A stretch of DNA of 64,000 bases, from the NCBI GenBank assembly GCA_036785325.1, contig JAXIVH010000010.1:5767889-5831888 (forward strand). The letters are read 5' to 3'. The translations under genes were made by a program, and so were the position numbers. The stretch comes from Urophycis tenuis. Its lineage: Eukaryota; Chordata; Actinopteri; Gadiformes; Phycidae. Positions 13,932 through 27,837 of this stretch are shown here, in pieces (within the stretch, counting starts at the first letter, position 1; each line of letters opens with the position of its first letter). The notes beneath the pieces were generated by a model. It did not search any database, was not told the origin of the DNA, and worked only from the letters and a program-made list of their open reading frames with translations.

Positions 13932-16580
13932 GGGAGACCTCATTTTATATTTCCAGATTTTGGCTTTAGAGTATGTTTATCTAATTTCAACTATGTAGCC
14001 TAAATGATCTCCAGTTTTCCGATGTTAATGTTGAGATGTTTCTTGTTTCGGAGAACGTTATCGATGTTATGGTCTATTTGTTTACATCCTTGTCATCGTT
14101 AATTAAAGCCAGATTGCATTTGTTAAACCCTTTCAAATCATCGTACTGTTGCTTTTTTCCGTGATGATTTATTTTCTCTGCGGTGATGGCTGAGGTGAAG
14201 GCCCAGCTGTAGTGCTCACGGTTCGCTACTGATATACTGTATATATGCAAAAAGCATATTCATGAATTAAACTCTTTGGTATAGCTCATCAAAAAGACTG
14301 ATTATGGCTCTCTCCGCTGTCTCGACAAAAGCTAGACGAGAATCATTTTTCCCCCTGATTATAGAAAAAAGCATAAAATGTAATGTAATTTTGGGAATAG
14401 ATGGCACATTCTGTAGCAAGTGAGTTGAATTGGTTCTATAGGCAAGTGATTTGAAAGGGTGTTATATGTCATTTCTGCTGCTGGAGGTCTCTCAATCAAA
14501 ACAATAACAAGGCGCCTGGTTTGATGACATGGTCAAATAGCGTGGCAACATGGCAGTTGTCCTCACTACCAGTGCTGTTGAACATCTGTCTTAGGCAGAA
14601 ATCATGTTCACGGGCAAGTAGATGTAGTAAAGTTTAATTCACCTTGCCGTTGTTCATTTACACATTCATGTTAATTTACATCATGTAATTTGATTATCAT
14701 GAAAAAGCAACCAAAAAGTAGTATAGCAGCATAACTTAACACAAAAAAAAACCTTTATCACAATGTTGAACGTTGTGGTAACTTCTGAACATTTCCGTAC
14801 ACATTATAGTCTTTTCCACATAATCATATTGGTATTGTGGAGGTGGCGGACTGAGAGGGCTGAAAGTGTTTTTATTTCTTTTTGAAAAAAAAAATATTGG
14901 TTTGAAAGATATTGGATACTCAACCGATATTCAATTACAGCAATCTGACTCTGAGAAGTCAAGATGGGATCACTGTGTGATCCCATCAAGCAGACAGTCA
15001 GACAGCAGCATTCCTCTCTATAGAGCCATCATTTGGTCAATATTTCTACACAATAGGTTAAAGGACTAAACCCAATTTGTGGAGACACCACTATGTTCCT
15101 ATGAGGCTTAATAGGAGACTATGTCCGAAAATCGCTGTTGCATAAACCATTAGTGTTAAATAGTAGTTTAATTCCCATATGTCAACAACTGGGGTTCTGC
15201 CTGAGAATAACTGTGTATTGTTATTATTTAACTGCATTAACTTTTTGCACTGCATTTGCATTCCTATGGTGAGAAATCAGTTATTTAGTAAGAGGACACA
15301 CCTTTTAGATGGGACTGCCGGCAGAAAGGTGTTTTTTTTTTTTACTTTGAGCATAAATTTGCTAGCTTCAGAGATAGCTGCGTACCGAAATGTTCACCAA
15401 CGTTGTCTACACAACTCTGAAGGGTTTCTCTTTTTGAGTTGTTTCCCTGAAAGTGAGGGGTACAGGACTGAAATCCAGCACAGAGACCCGGTAATTGAGC
15501 AAAGCCAGGCTAGCTCTTCTAGTCGGGTCACCAGCTCTCTAATCCTAATGTAATAATAATGAAGGAACCTAGAATAGATAGATAGATAAATAGAATTTCA
15601 TCGCCCGTATAACATATTGTATATGGACAGCTTTCACAGGATTAGAGCCTGTTATACATATAGTTAGAGTTAACTTGAATCATTTATTCAAGTTATAACT
15701 TTACCTGATGTTGAGGGGGTAGCGAAAGTACTTCTGGGTTATGTAGGAAAATAGCACACAGGAACAGGCTGTGACGTCTGACAAATAAACTGCAAATGAC
15801 GATAAAGCACAATATAACGTATTCGAAAAATAGGACCTGGGATGCATTTACATCACCAATAGATGTTTTATAACGATGCCAAAGAGTTTTAGGCTGTATT
15901 ACTAAATCAAATATCAGAATAGCTTTGCTCTCTCAGCAGAAGAAATCTCAGCAGAATGATTTTGTTGTTTTAGTTTATGGACACTTTTCATGGAACAGTA
16001 AAACAAATGTGTGTGAATCCATTTTCATTTGTTCACTACAGTACTGTATTTATAATACTGTCCATTTGTTTATATTACATTGGCACCCCTCGCAATGAGC
16101 CGATTGACAATCGCTATCTAATATGCCTTTGTTTTTCCCCGTTTACTTAACGGAATTAATTGGTTTGCTCGGCAGTGTCAGGTGACCACAGGGACACGTG
16201 ATTTATTGCCGCGAGAATCAATGACGCCGCTGGAAAATGTGATCGCCCCCTTTTTTCTTGAAATTTAATTAACACTCCCCCCCGCTAACCTTTCGACGTC
16301 TTCAAATGAACTTGTTTGTAACGTCTACAACTTCTGAGTGTCTTTGACAGGTGACAGACGGCAAAAGACATGAGCATTGGCTTCCAGGAGACGAAGATCT
16401 ATGGGGCAATGGGAAGGTTATTCAAAGACTTCCAGCAGGGCCCTGTGCTTTTGGATGTTCAGTCATGCTGTACTTAAAAGTTACCCACCATTCACACGTT
16501 TGGGAAATGAACAATGCACCGTGTTGCTAACTCTGTGGCTGCTGCTTGTGACAGGGTTCACAATGTTGCCCATGTACATT
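13932..16580. other. No gene seen; unique island at 16080-16360
   Basis: AT-rich. A small perfect hairpin lies at 14963-14987. 16080-16360 is repeat-free with TTAATTAA, CACGTG and several CpGs, and is a candidate conserved element. Confidence 0.5.
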
Positions 16581-16773
16581 ATTAAATTTACAGGGCATTT
16601 AGCAAACGCTTTTGTCCACAACGACTAACAATCAGTACATTTGTCATACATTTGTGGGGTTCAGTGTCTCCCTCAAGGACACTTCAACATTGAACAGTTG
16701 AAGGCGGGGATCGAACCGCCAACCCTCCGGTTGTTGGACGACCCGCTGTATCCCCTGAGCTACTGCCACCCCA
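16581..16773 (-). mobile_element. tRNA-derived SINE with common fish 3' core
   Basis: The minus strand reads TGGGGTGGCAGTAGCTCAGG (A box region), then GGCGGTTCGATCCCC (B box), then TCCTTGAGGGAGACACTGAA. The tail AAAGCGTTTGCTAAATG matches the core of the repeat at 47880. The tRNA-like head is not a real tRNA gene: there is no cloverleaf or anticodon arm. Confidence 0.85.
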
Positions 16774-17487
16774 TGTAAGTGCGTAAAGCCAGGAAATTAA
16801 ATCGGCCCATGTGATTGGACACATTCAGTGACCACTGGCAGACTTGTACCAGGACTGGAATTCCATTTCCTGGTTTTAAGCACTTCCATTGGCAATTTTG
16901 TAAACTCCCAGAACAGCAACTAGTGAGACAGCAGCACGTTAGACACGGTGGTATCAGGTGGGCAAGCAACATTAGTGACGACAGCAGGTGTAAAAACAAT
17001 GTTACACCTTGCCTTGTGCAGCCAATCTTGCTTGCTTTCAATTAAGGTAGAAAGGTAGTCAGAGCTTTGATTACATCACTTCTGAGGTGTATTTAGAATG
17101 CCAGAGTGCCGTAAGTGTCAGGGTTCACTCTGGTCGGACACACATCATATAGTAATAAGAGGACTTAATTAGACCGCAATCGTCATAACTCAAACAAGAC
17201 AATCCAATTTCAGCCTTGATCATGATCTGGAAATAGGAAATCTGTGAAATGGCATTCGAAAAGCCAGGAGATCAGCATGTACACACACACACACACAAAG
17301 GTGTGTGGGCCTATGAAGATTACGAGGCAGCGACTCAATAAAATAGGTAATGGGCTAGCTCACACCAACCAAATAAGGCAATAATAGCTTCGATTAATAT
17401 AAAATAAAGCATTGCAGGTTATGCAGTTATAGGATAATTTCCCTGTCAAATCGGATTTATACTGCCATAAAGGTGCGCTTCATCGCG

Positions 17488-17717
17488 GAGTGGCAGTAGA
17501 GGACAGCAGAGTAGGTCGCCAGGCAACTGGAGGGCTCTTGGTTACTTCGTCCTGGCTAGAGGGTTGAGTAGCCCTTGAGCAAGAGGCTTAACACCCACCT
17601 GCCCCGAAGTGCTGGGCGTGGTTGACCCTGTGCAGTCGGTCTGGGAATGGTTGAATGGGAAGGGCTTTGAGTGGTGGTTGTGAATAGAGAAAGTGCTGTA
17701 TAAATGGAGTCCCATTA
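17488..17717 (+). mobile_element. Diverged SINE
   Basis: The plus strand reads GGAGTGGCAGTAG, then CCTTGAGCAAGAGGCTTAAC, GGGCTTTGAGTGGTGGTTGT and AAGTGCTGTATAAATGGAGT, a fish SINE body and tail. The B box region is worn. It is in the opposite orientation to the SINE 700 bp upstream. Confidence 0.8.
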
Positions 17718-20700
17718 AAACTGTCGTTTTTGATTGCATGTCCCGGAATTTTACAGGAGCTGTTCGGCCTCCTGAATTGATTAGTTTAATGGGAGGCTTT
17801 AACGGGTAAACAATAACCAAAATGATCAATACAATGTATGGACTTTGGTCTTCATGCCACGTGAATCACTGCAGTGCTGCTGGAAGAGGGTTCTCTACTG
17901 TTCACAATGGGGACAGGTGAAATATGCCTTTCATCCAAAAGGTATTGGATGAGATGTATATGTCCAAGGGAAAGGACTTCACCCAGTTAAAATGGACACT
18001 ATATGTGGACAATCTGAAGGTTGGGGATATAGACTGCCTGAAAGGAAAGTGTAAATAGTGAATGTGAATAGCAATGTTATCCTTGTATGCTTCCCCATGC
18101 CTGTTTTTGCAACAACAACAAAAAATCCCTCCAGAGTGTGTGGCATATTGGTCCAATCCATTTAAACTTTAGTGGTTACTACTCCTAAAGTCAATGATTT
18201 ACCCGTAATTGAGTCCTAATGATATGTATTAATGCATTGCCTATTGCCTGCCCCACTGAATGCTTAGGGTCCGTCCGCAACATTGTTTCATTCATTTAAG
18301 TGACACGGAGAGAAAGGAGATTTAGGAGTTCAAGTGTGCACGCCCATTGATTTACCCTTTAGTGCAGAAGATTTATGAATTATTGTAAATCTGATGGTGT
18401 TTCTAATAATACCGGCACAGGCTTGTTAAATCAAGTTGACAGGCTTATTATTGCGTCGGGTCTGGGCTACCATCTAGCATGCAGGAATTTACCACCCTTG
18501 ATACGGGAGATGAACGCAATGTCGCTGCGGTGATGAGGTAATTTTTATTCAGTAATTTAACCGTGACTTTTTTTTCCCCCACCCCAAAGCGTGCAGATGC
18601 ATGACATTTACACACGCAGGGCGCATTTTGAGTGCATCACACCATTTTGTAAAGACAATCCTTGCGAGGATGCAAAAATAGACGAAGGACAAAACATGAG
18701 AGAAGAGAATTGAGGGACAGATGCAACCCGTGGCGAGATTGAAACACGTCTGCTGGCGCATCAGAAACAGAGCGGCAGTGGATTGAGTTGCTGTCAATCG
18801 GTAGAATTCGCCAGAGTTTGCATTCAGCACCATAGGATCCATTATGTAACCAAGGTCTCAGGCAAAACAAGCAGCCTATTATAGTGTGATGATTGGGTGC
18901 CCTTATTTTAAATTCATCTGATCTAGCACAAGAAAAGCTTAATAAATGACACTTCACGTCATACTTGATGAAGCCCCAATGCAATATAAAAGCTTATCTT
19001 GACTCAAAATATGATTCAACGGGACATGGCTATGCCTTGTGAATAACTAGCAGGTGTCACCAATGTCCTACTCGTACAAATGTCCAACTCGTCATCTGTA
19101 ATTCGTGTAGCGTAGGTCGCAAAAAGTTAGGAAGCAATTGCCCCAAAGCACACCAAGCTGATCATATGTGTGCCTAAAAAAACTAAAAGTAAGATAACTA
19201 GATAATAGATAACATTTCCGAACAATTCAAGAGAATATTACCTCAATGTCCAATTATGTTTTTTTATTGATAGCTAATGCTATATGTGACACATGTACTG
19301 TATTAAATCATAAAGTGTACGTTCAGAACTTTCTCTTGAAATTTCTATTCCGGGTCGGAACTTCTCCCTTAGTTTTGGCCCGCGTGTTGTGTTTCTCTAT
19401 TCTCAGAGGACCTTGGGTTGGCAGGTATTAAACAAATCGTCCAACAAACACAGCGTGCTGTGGCCACTGAGCAAGCAAACAAATCGGATCAACTACCCGA
19501 CCTAAAAAGCGTCGTCCTATTTCAAGAAAGCTCTATGGCCAAAGCCCTGCGAAAATACGGCTGCATCTTGGGAGACGTATGGAGACAGTCTAGAGCCAAA
19601 AATGACACCACGTAATATGGTTTATAAATAGCAAACAATAAATAAATGGCAAACATATTCATTATCTGGTGAACTTGCAGCGTAGTGCTCGACGTTACTC
19701 GTCATTGCCAGGATGGAATAAGTGCGTTCATCTCAAAACACAACGAAGCACTCAGCTCGCCTGGTGTTTGTTCAGCGTCCTCAACAGGGCATACCTCGTG
19801 CTTCCAGTCTCAGAAGAGTGGTGGGGTGGGCGGAGACAACTGCTCCCGTATTGTGAATTTGCACCGCAGCAGCCATTTCGAAATGCTCGTTGTCAATGTT
19901 GCCTACTGTACCTTTACGAGAAATGTGGCTGAAAGTGGTTTCCCAGGGACATCATATTTTCACATATTTAAGCCTACAAATGCACAACATTGTATGCATT
20001 AACCTTGTGATTTAGTTTTCATATGACCCTCATGTTCACCTACCACGGATGTATCTTTTAGTTTCTATTGTGCAATTGATTTGGATTCATAGGTGGCTCT
20101 CTTGAGTACCGTTTAGCTTTGCTAAATGAGAGCTCATCGCAGGCTTAGCGCCAATAATGCTCTGGTTTATGAAAGCCACTTATTCTCCTTCTTGACTCAG
20201 GGTAGCACATGATGTGGGATGTAGCAATGGCTAGCTAGGTGAGGTTAATAGCAAAAAGCCATCATGAGACATTTTATGATTTGCTTGATTTGGTCATGAG
20301 AGAATTGAAGCACACATTGTGTTATGAATACAGGGTATACAATCTTTGTAATTCTATTCATATATAATTTTAAATATTTCTGTAGGCTACAAAACTATAG
20401 CAGCAGCTAGGCTACAGCAGACAGCGTTTGTCTCTGTGTAATATATGTGGATGATATCTGATATGTGCCACAAATTAGTCTACTGGCTGCTAAGATTACA
20501 AGAAAACAACTCTACCAGCTTTAATATTCTGTTCAGTCCTTAAATCCTTTACGATTAGGGTTCTGTTTTTTCCTCCAATCTCAAATGGGTCCATTAAGAG
20601 AGTACTCAAGTTTTGTGGATATTTCTTGCCTTTTTTCATGAAAACATCAAATAAATAAATGTTGAAAGAAAAATCCCCAGCCAGCATCCATGTCATTGAT

Positions 20701-23700
20701 CCCTGCCAAGCCAGCATTGCAGTGATTGGTTTGTATTTTATGCCTTCCTTTCTGCTGGCCATCTGCCTTGTTAATTATTTAAATAGATAAGATTCACGGT
20801 GACACCATCCACCATACATCTTCTGAGTATTATTCAAAAAGACACCAGTCATGAATATTCTGAAACAAAAAGACAATGGCACAAGATCTGCCTAAAATGC
20901 AGCACTTTCAAGCCTAAGCTTAATAATGGCCTTTGGATGCCTGAGGCTAGAAATAGCATTTGTTTGGACGTTAGAGTAGGTATTAGGATTTTGCCCGAAC
21001 CAGATGACCTTTTTCAAACAAATGGCTGCAAAATGAATAAATATTAGTGAATAGTAAGAAACGTTTAAGTTTTCGTGGTGCATTTTCGAATTCCAAACTT
21101 TTTTTTGCCAAGAGCAGGCAGGGCAATAGTTTGTTGGATGACTCATACTTAACAAGGTGTAATTGTCTGTGTGTGTCACTGTCGACATTTCTACACTCCC
21201 TCTTGCTTATGCATGTTTGCACGTACCCTTTTGAGAACAATAAATAGAAGCTTGCCATGGGTGGCATTCCACCGTCGTCCAAAAACACGTCACACAGCCG
21301 TCTGTGCAATGGTCAGCGGAATGAATCCATCATTGCAAGTTATCTGCCTAGCTTCCCTAAAACAGGAAGAGGAAGGCAAATTATAATATGCAAATGCATG
21401 TAAAGGATGGGTTCTGCTGACCGGAGCAACTGGACAGCTCAGTGGCTTCCTTTAATGTATCCTTCCTGCAAAAAACTCTTTATTCTCTTAAAACACACAG
21501 ACACACACACACACACACACTATATAGATACATACAGATATGACACCATGAACATGACGTTCAAACTATTTTTTTTTTTTTTTATATATATGTTTTATTA
21601 GTAATTATTTTGTATTTTGTCATTTACATATATAATGATATAAGTTCTGCCAAGACGTTTTACTGTCTGCTTGGTCTGGTACACCAATAAGTTATGTACC
21701 TTACAGTGCATAAAAAAACGCTTTGTCCAATTCTTCATGGGTCACGTTGTTTGGGACGTTCCAGCTCAATACTAATGGCACGAAAAAGGGTTGCAATCCT
21801 CTTTCGGCAGTTGCTAATGCCTTGCATTAAATGCATTTCAATCTGCTGCTGATCACATTAGGCGGCTCCCGCTTATCGACTCATCTAAAGCGTTTATGTC
21901 CACATCTAATTAGGACCAATGCTTTCTTAATGGAAATCGCTTAGGTTGAGTTATTTCATAACTGTACAGCAATGGCTAACAACGCCCAGCGGTCCAATGT
22001 ACACTCCTAGACTTCTTTTAAAGAATGCGTTTTCAGCCTTGTTTACTTCTGGACTGTGCTCCAGGTCACGGCCTTCAGTGATGCCTAGAATCGTTATTGT
22101 GAGCTGTAGCTGCAGCTATTCTAATAACCTAGTGCAATGAAAAGCGCCATTTTCTTTCATTCAATTGTTTGTTTTCACGTTAATGAAACATTTGCGCGCC
22201 CTGTGCTCCTATACAATCCCATGTTGATTTGTTTTGGAAGGATAATTAAATGGTGTACACAAGAATAGAAAGTTAGCTTGATAGAAAGTTCCTAGCAAAA
22301 ATGATCTACGATTACCCAAGCTTATATTTCTCTAGATAAATAAATAAATGTATGCTGTTTATTCTACCTATTTGTGACTAGTGAGTGTAACCCTGTCTAA
22401 ATTAAAACCATTTTGAAAAAATAAATAAGTAATAAATAAGTTCTGTTCATGAAGTTCACTTTATTATAATACATTTATTTGTGATTGAGATAATTACATA
22501 AAATCCGTGTCAGTTCATATTTCATACAAAATGTTAAAAATATCTACAGTTGATATTATATGTGAGAATGACATGTTAATAATTGATGTTATGTATGTAC
22601 TCATATGTACTCATTTTGTCACATATCCTAATTCTACCTGTCAGTCTGATGTCTGCTTGGTTTCCATGGCTATGAAAAACTATCATCCAATCAAACAGGC
22701 TAAGGGGGCGGGACATCCGGGACTCACGGGGAAACAACAGAGAGACGGGATACACACAAGGCGGGAACGACACGTGCAATGTAGCATTTGCTATTGTGCT
22801 GAGTATTGCCTTCATTCCCAGTGTTAAATGCAGAGTTTATCAGCGGAACAGGGTTATACTAAGGCGTACCAAAGGTAAATGTTGTTTCTGTGTTTGTGGT
22901 AAATGCGGACTGTTTTACTACTGTTGGTGATTATGAATGCTAACCATGATGAGCGATTAGCTCGTGCTAACATGCTACTAGTGATTTTACACACATTTGA
23001 ATGTAGACGCCTATCGTTACTCTAGGTGTTTAATGTGTGTTACTATAGTATACTATGTGAACTCGGGCTGAGCTCAAAGAATTGCACAGAGACTATGAAT
23101 GAGTGATTGAGAGCCGTGTGTGTATGCTCGCCAGAGATCCAGACCAGGACACAAATCTTGGACCCTTTTTTTTTTGTTTACTCTCGATGGGGCGAGCTGC
23201 GGCTAGTGGTAGTGTGTGTGACCAGTCAGCAGTCCCCGGTGTTTTCTGTTCCTTTCTCCCTCTTCATTTATTCACAACATTCATTCCCTCATCCTCATTC
23301 CTGACAAGCGGCATACAAACTGACTGAGGACAGACTGTGAGTACAAGCAGTTACAAATACACCAGATTGACTCATTGCATTTTATTTTGCTTGTTTAAGT
23401 GAAGTGGTCACCAGGTTCGAGACCACCACCGCTCACAAGCCACGATTCTGGCCTGCACCGTTTGTTTGTTTTTTCTATATTGGGGTTGTGTGCAAGTGTT
23501 TATGTGGGATTTTGAAAAGTGTGTTGCATCCAGGGTCTAGTAGGTGACACTGATATTGAGTTTTTCCTGTAAAAAAAGATATTGTCACCAAGTACTACAT
23601 GTGAAATAATTTGCTGTGTGTTTGATACTTTATTAATAACTTGGAATTTATGTTTATTCTTAGTAGGATTTTGCATTCTATTTCTTTTTAAATTCTACTA

Positions 23701-24499
23701 AATGGTGGCACCAAATAACTTATTCACTTACCTTCTCTCTGAAAAGGAAAAAGGAGTCTTGTCCTTAGCTACATTTTATTAGTACAGGTTAATACGGCAC
23801 CGCACACAAAAAAAACTTAAGAACCCAGAGCCTGCCCTAATATTAAAGGTGATTCCGAACAAGTAGTTCTTCCTCAGTTCATAGGGTAGGGTGCTACATG
23901 AGTAAGTATTGAAACTACAAGCCTTTTCCCTCTTAAATGCACCGACCAAAAAGCTAATACTGATCATAGGCAAATCAATCTTACAATACCTTTTTGCTTC
24001 ATGGTAATTGAATGAGTGGCAATTTAGTTTATTGATGGTTTTGATTGTGGTACATGACGTTCAAACTATCTAAAGCATCTGCTCACCAAATCACATCATC
24101 CAGGTAAGATGATGGTCTACAGCTGGAGGAACTGCCCACAGGCTGACAGGATCTGGGCCAGAGGTTGAAGGTGGGGTGTGTGACCAAGGCGGCCCCTCAC
24201 CGTGGGTCCAAACCCAGGCAGTAAATCAAGCAGTAATGGTCGTGCTTCTCATTCAGACGAGGGCAGAGGAAACTGAGTGCTGCTGTAAATGATCTATTGC
24301 CCAATGAACCTCACATGTTTGTCAGGCCTTTTGAATGATGCCATCTGTGTTCCATGTGTGGCTGAACTTGTAAAAACATATTTCTCTTTGCATGTGAACG
24401 CACTGACAATACTATTGCAATATAGTACACATACTAATATACAATCTACTGAGATTGTTCGTATATGATTTGTCAGGTCAGACCCATTGTTGACCGATT
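17718..24499. other. No gene seen; a MITE-like repeat and possible promoter-like islands
   Basis: 18350-18560 and 21740-21960 are unique ATTA-rich islands. 19680-19935 resembles a fish MITE interior (CGAAATGCTCGTTGTC, CCTACTGTACCTTTACG). 22620-22870 is GC-richer, with CCAATCA and GGGGGCGGGAC, and could be an LTR or a promoter. No coding exon is convincing. Confidence 0.45.
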
Positions 24500-26731
24500 G
24501 TCAAAACATATATCATGTCTCTTTTTTCCCCCTGTAAACCTGCACTCTGTCCTTTGCCCACACTGCTCCCTGGTACACCGCTGACCTCCATCAACTTAAA
24601 GACACCGGTCATCGACTTGAGCGGTTGTGTAAAAAGACTGTAAAAAGACTCGCAGTGCACACCCAAATCTACGCTGAACATCTACGTCACTACAAGATCG
24701 CCCTCTCCACTGCTAAATCCTATTATCTATATCTATTTGTATCTTCTATCCTTCTATTCTGACCTCATCAGTACTGGCAAAGGAGACCAGCGAGCCCTGT
24801 CTCAACAGTCAGCCACCCACTACAGCCTCCTAGAACCCTCCCCCTCAATATCTCCACTGATCTGTGAACTGCTTTTCTGCAATTCTTCGACACCAAAATC
24901 AACAGTTGGCCTTGACTCAGTGGACCCACCTTGGATGGTCTCCTCGGGCCAACCACTCATCAGCTCCCACAGAGGGAGCTGATGAGTGGATGAGGGAGTC
25001 CCTCTCCAACTTTACCCCAGCAATGGAATACACCATTCCGGAACTCATCTGAAAAGCCAAATCTCCCAATTCCCCCATGATCACAAAAATAATTAACTCC
25101 TCCCTTAGTTCTAGAACTGTACCCCCCACTTTCAAAATGGTGGCAATTACACCCATCCTCAAAAAACCTGGCGCCGACCCAAGTACAGGCCCATCTCCAA
25201 CTTTCCCTTCATTTCTAAAACCCTTGAGTGGGCGGGTGGGAGGGTGGTTGTTGCTCAACTTCAGTCTCACCTTGACTCAAACAACCTCCATGAACCCTTC
25301 CAATCTGGTTTCCGTCATAAACACAGTACTGAAACAGCCTTGGTTAAAACCACCAACAACCTCCTCCGTGCAGCTGACTCTGGATTACTTGCCATCCTCA
25401 TCTTCCTCAACCTCACTGCTGCCTTTGACACCATCTCCCACCCACCACTCCTGGAGCGTCTGGTTGACATTGGGATCACTGGCGTTTGGTTCTCGTTGCT
25501 TGGTTCTCATCATACCTCACCCATGGACAACAGTATGTCCAACTGAGGAACTACAAGTCAAGGTGTTGTGCTGTTCCACTGGGTGTCCCACAGGGGGTCA
25601 GTTCTGGGTCCTCTCTTTTTCATAATTTACCTCCTTCCCCTGGGCTGAATCCTCCGTCACCATGGTGTCCATTTTCACTGCTACGCAGACGATACGCAGG
25701 TCTACATCTCCAGCAAACCCACTACTGCCCTTCCTCTCTCCTCCCTCACCACCAACCTCCAGGACATCATGAGCTGGATGAGCAGGAACTTTCTGAAGCT
25801 CAATGGTGGCAAGACTGAGGCCCTGCTCATTGGCTCCAAAAATACCCTCTCCAAAGTACAAACCACCATCACGACAAACATCATCATCGATGGCTTCCTT
25901 GTACCTTTCTCCAGCCAAGTCAGGAGCCTCGGTGTCACTCTGGATAACCCTTTTAATTTGCACCCCACATAAAAAACATCACCTGGACAGCCTTTTTCCA
26001 CTTTCGAAACATTGCCAGACTCCGCCCATCCCTGTCTCAATCTAGCACTGAAGTCTTGGTCCACGCTTTTGTCACATCGCGGATCGACTACTGCAATGCT
26101 GTTCTCTCTGGCCTTCCCACCAAACTGCTTAACAGGCTTCAAATTCTTCACAACTCTGCTGCCCGGATCATCATCCACACAAATTCATCTGACCACATCA
26201 CTCCCATTCTCATCCAACTACCTGTTCAATATTGCATTGACTAAAACCTCCTGCTCACCGTCAAAGCCCTTCAAACTTAGCCCCCACCTATCTTTCTGAC
26301 CTCCTTCAGGACTACACCCCTTCTCGTTCCCTGCGTTCATCTTCTGATCACCCCCACATCACACCTCAACACCATTGGTGCTAGAGCTTTCAGCTGCACT
26401 GCTCCCAGGCTCTGGAACTCCCTGCCCCCACACATTTGACGGTCTGAAACCATAACAGCATTCAAATCCCACCTCACCTGTTCAAACTGGCCTATTCACT
26501 GTAATGTTCAGTATACTGTCCACTTGGCTCATCTTCACAGTATTACTGTTTTATTCTCCCCTCCCACACATGTCTACCCACCTTAAGTCTCATCTTGTTT
26601 TATTCATGCCAGTCATGTCTTTGTCGTGACTGGCTGTTTTAACTATTTAACTATATTCTCCTGCACTGTAAGGTGTCCTTGGTTGTCCTGAAAGGCGCCC
26701 CCAAACAAAATGTATCATCATCATTATTATG
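24500..26731 (+). mobile_element. L2-clade LINE, 5' truncated and decayed
   Basis: Reverse transcriptase motifs appear across all three forward frames: APWYTADLHQLK (linker), FQSGFRHKHSTETAL, LTAAFDTISHP (motif A), GVPQG, CYADDTQVYISSKP (catalytic YADD) and SRIDYCNAVLSGLP (thumb and C-terminal region). The 3' end reads CCTGAAAGGCGCC then AAAATGTAT followed by an ATC/ATT triplet tail, typical of fish L2. Frameshifts and stops (near 25540 and 25970, among others) make it inactive. The endonuclease domain is missing. Confidence 0.9.
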
Positions 26732-27837
26732 ATACAATACTCAATGATGCCTCCATTTTGGTGACCTTTGTGTGGATTAATTTAATTCAAAATAATCAAT
26801 TGGCTTATCAGGGTTTCCCACAGCTGTCTATAGGAGAGGATTAACTTTCTAAAATTCCACAATGTGTGCGTCCTGTCAGCCTCTGCATTCAATTTGAAAG
26901 AAAATATACATTGGAACAAATTGATGTAAATATACATTGAATTACATACAGCAGTGTACTGCTTTTCGTAATTACAGTACATAGCTGGTAATTGAAAAGC
27001 TTTCTGGAAAACATACCATCAAAGACAATGATTATTACATCATCGATGACGATGATGTAATACTCAAAGCATTATGGAACTTTTGTGAAGGTGGGGTGGA
27101 TCATAGAGAACATGTGCAGCCGTTTTCAGCTATAATTTTAAAAATAATTGGCAAACTTAATCGATTCCCCCTTTTTTAATCATTAACGCTACAATGCATG
27201 TATCGATATTTGAGTCATTGTGTTTGTCTACCACAAAGTTTTACTTGACAAATGAAAATATATTGTAACATTCCAAATGTTAAAATACAGATGTGCCTTT
27301 CGCGACTGCATTCATTCGTTCAATAAAATCTTAACTTGAAATGTCACATTTACAGAGATTATCGGGGCCAGACAGGGCAAAGCTCAGTAGTAAATTGGTG
27401 TTCCTCATTGTTTTGTCAGTAGTGAGCAGGCACAGAGTTTAGGTGAAAATGTTGCTGATCAAAGAGAACAATCTGAGGTTTTCCCAGAGAGTACAGATAA
27501 GTCTCCCTTCTTGAAAAATGTGGCTTTGTTTTACTTAAAACTTCAGGCAAAGTTATACAATATTAACTTTCCATAAACCTCTTGTCGGGAGGCTGTACTT
27601 GCTCATGTCTACATGTCCACAGAAAATGGATCAAATATAGTCAGTGTCTCCCTCCCGCTCCATCTAACTTTTCCTCATTCTCCTTTCCCTGTCCTCATCC
27701 TCCTTCAATACTTGTCACTCCTCCCTTTCCCTTCCCCTTTTTCACTACCTGAATCCATTATTTTCATTTGCCTATGAGGTGTTCCGCTTGCAAAATTTGA
27801 GAAGGTGACAACACAGCAGACACTTATTGAAGTCATA
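26732..27837. other. No gene seen
   Basis: AT-rich sequence between the L2 LINE and the inverted repeat, with one perfect 12-bp palindrome at 27034-27061. Confidence 0.55.

Noticed and set aside
16690..16773. tRNA-like sequence with A and B boxes
   Set aside because: It is the head of a SINE; no cloverleaf with an anticodon arm can be drawn.
25077..25625. 182-codon plus-strand frame
   Set aside because: It is a shifted frame of the L2 reverse transcriptase region, not a separate gene.
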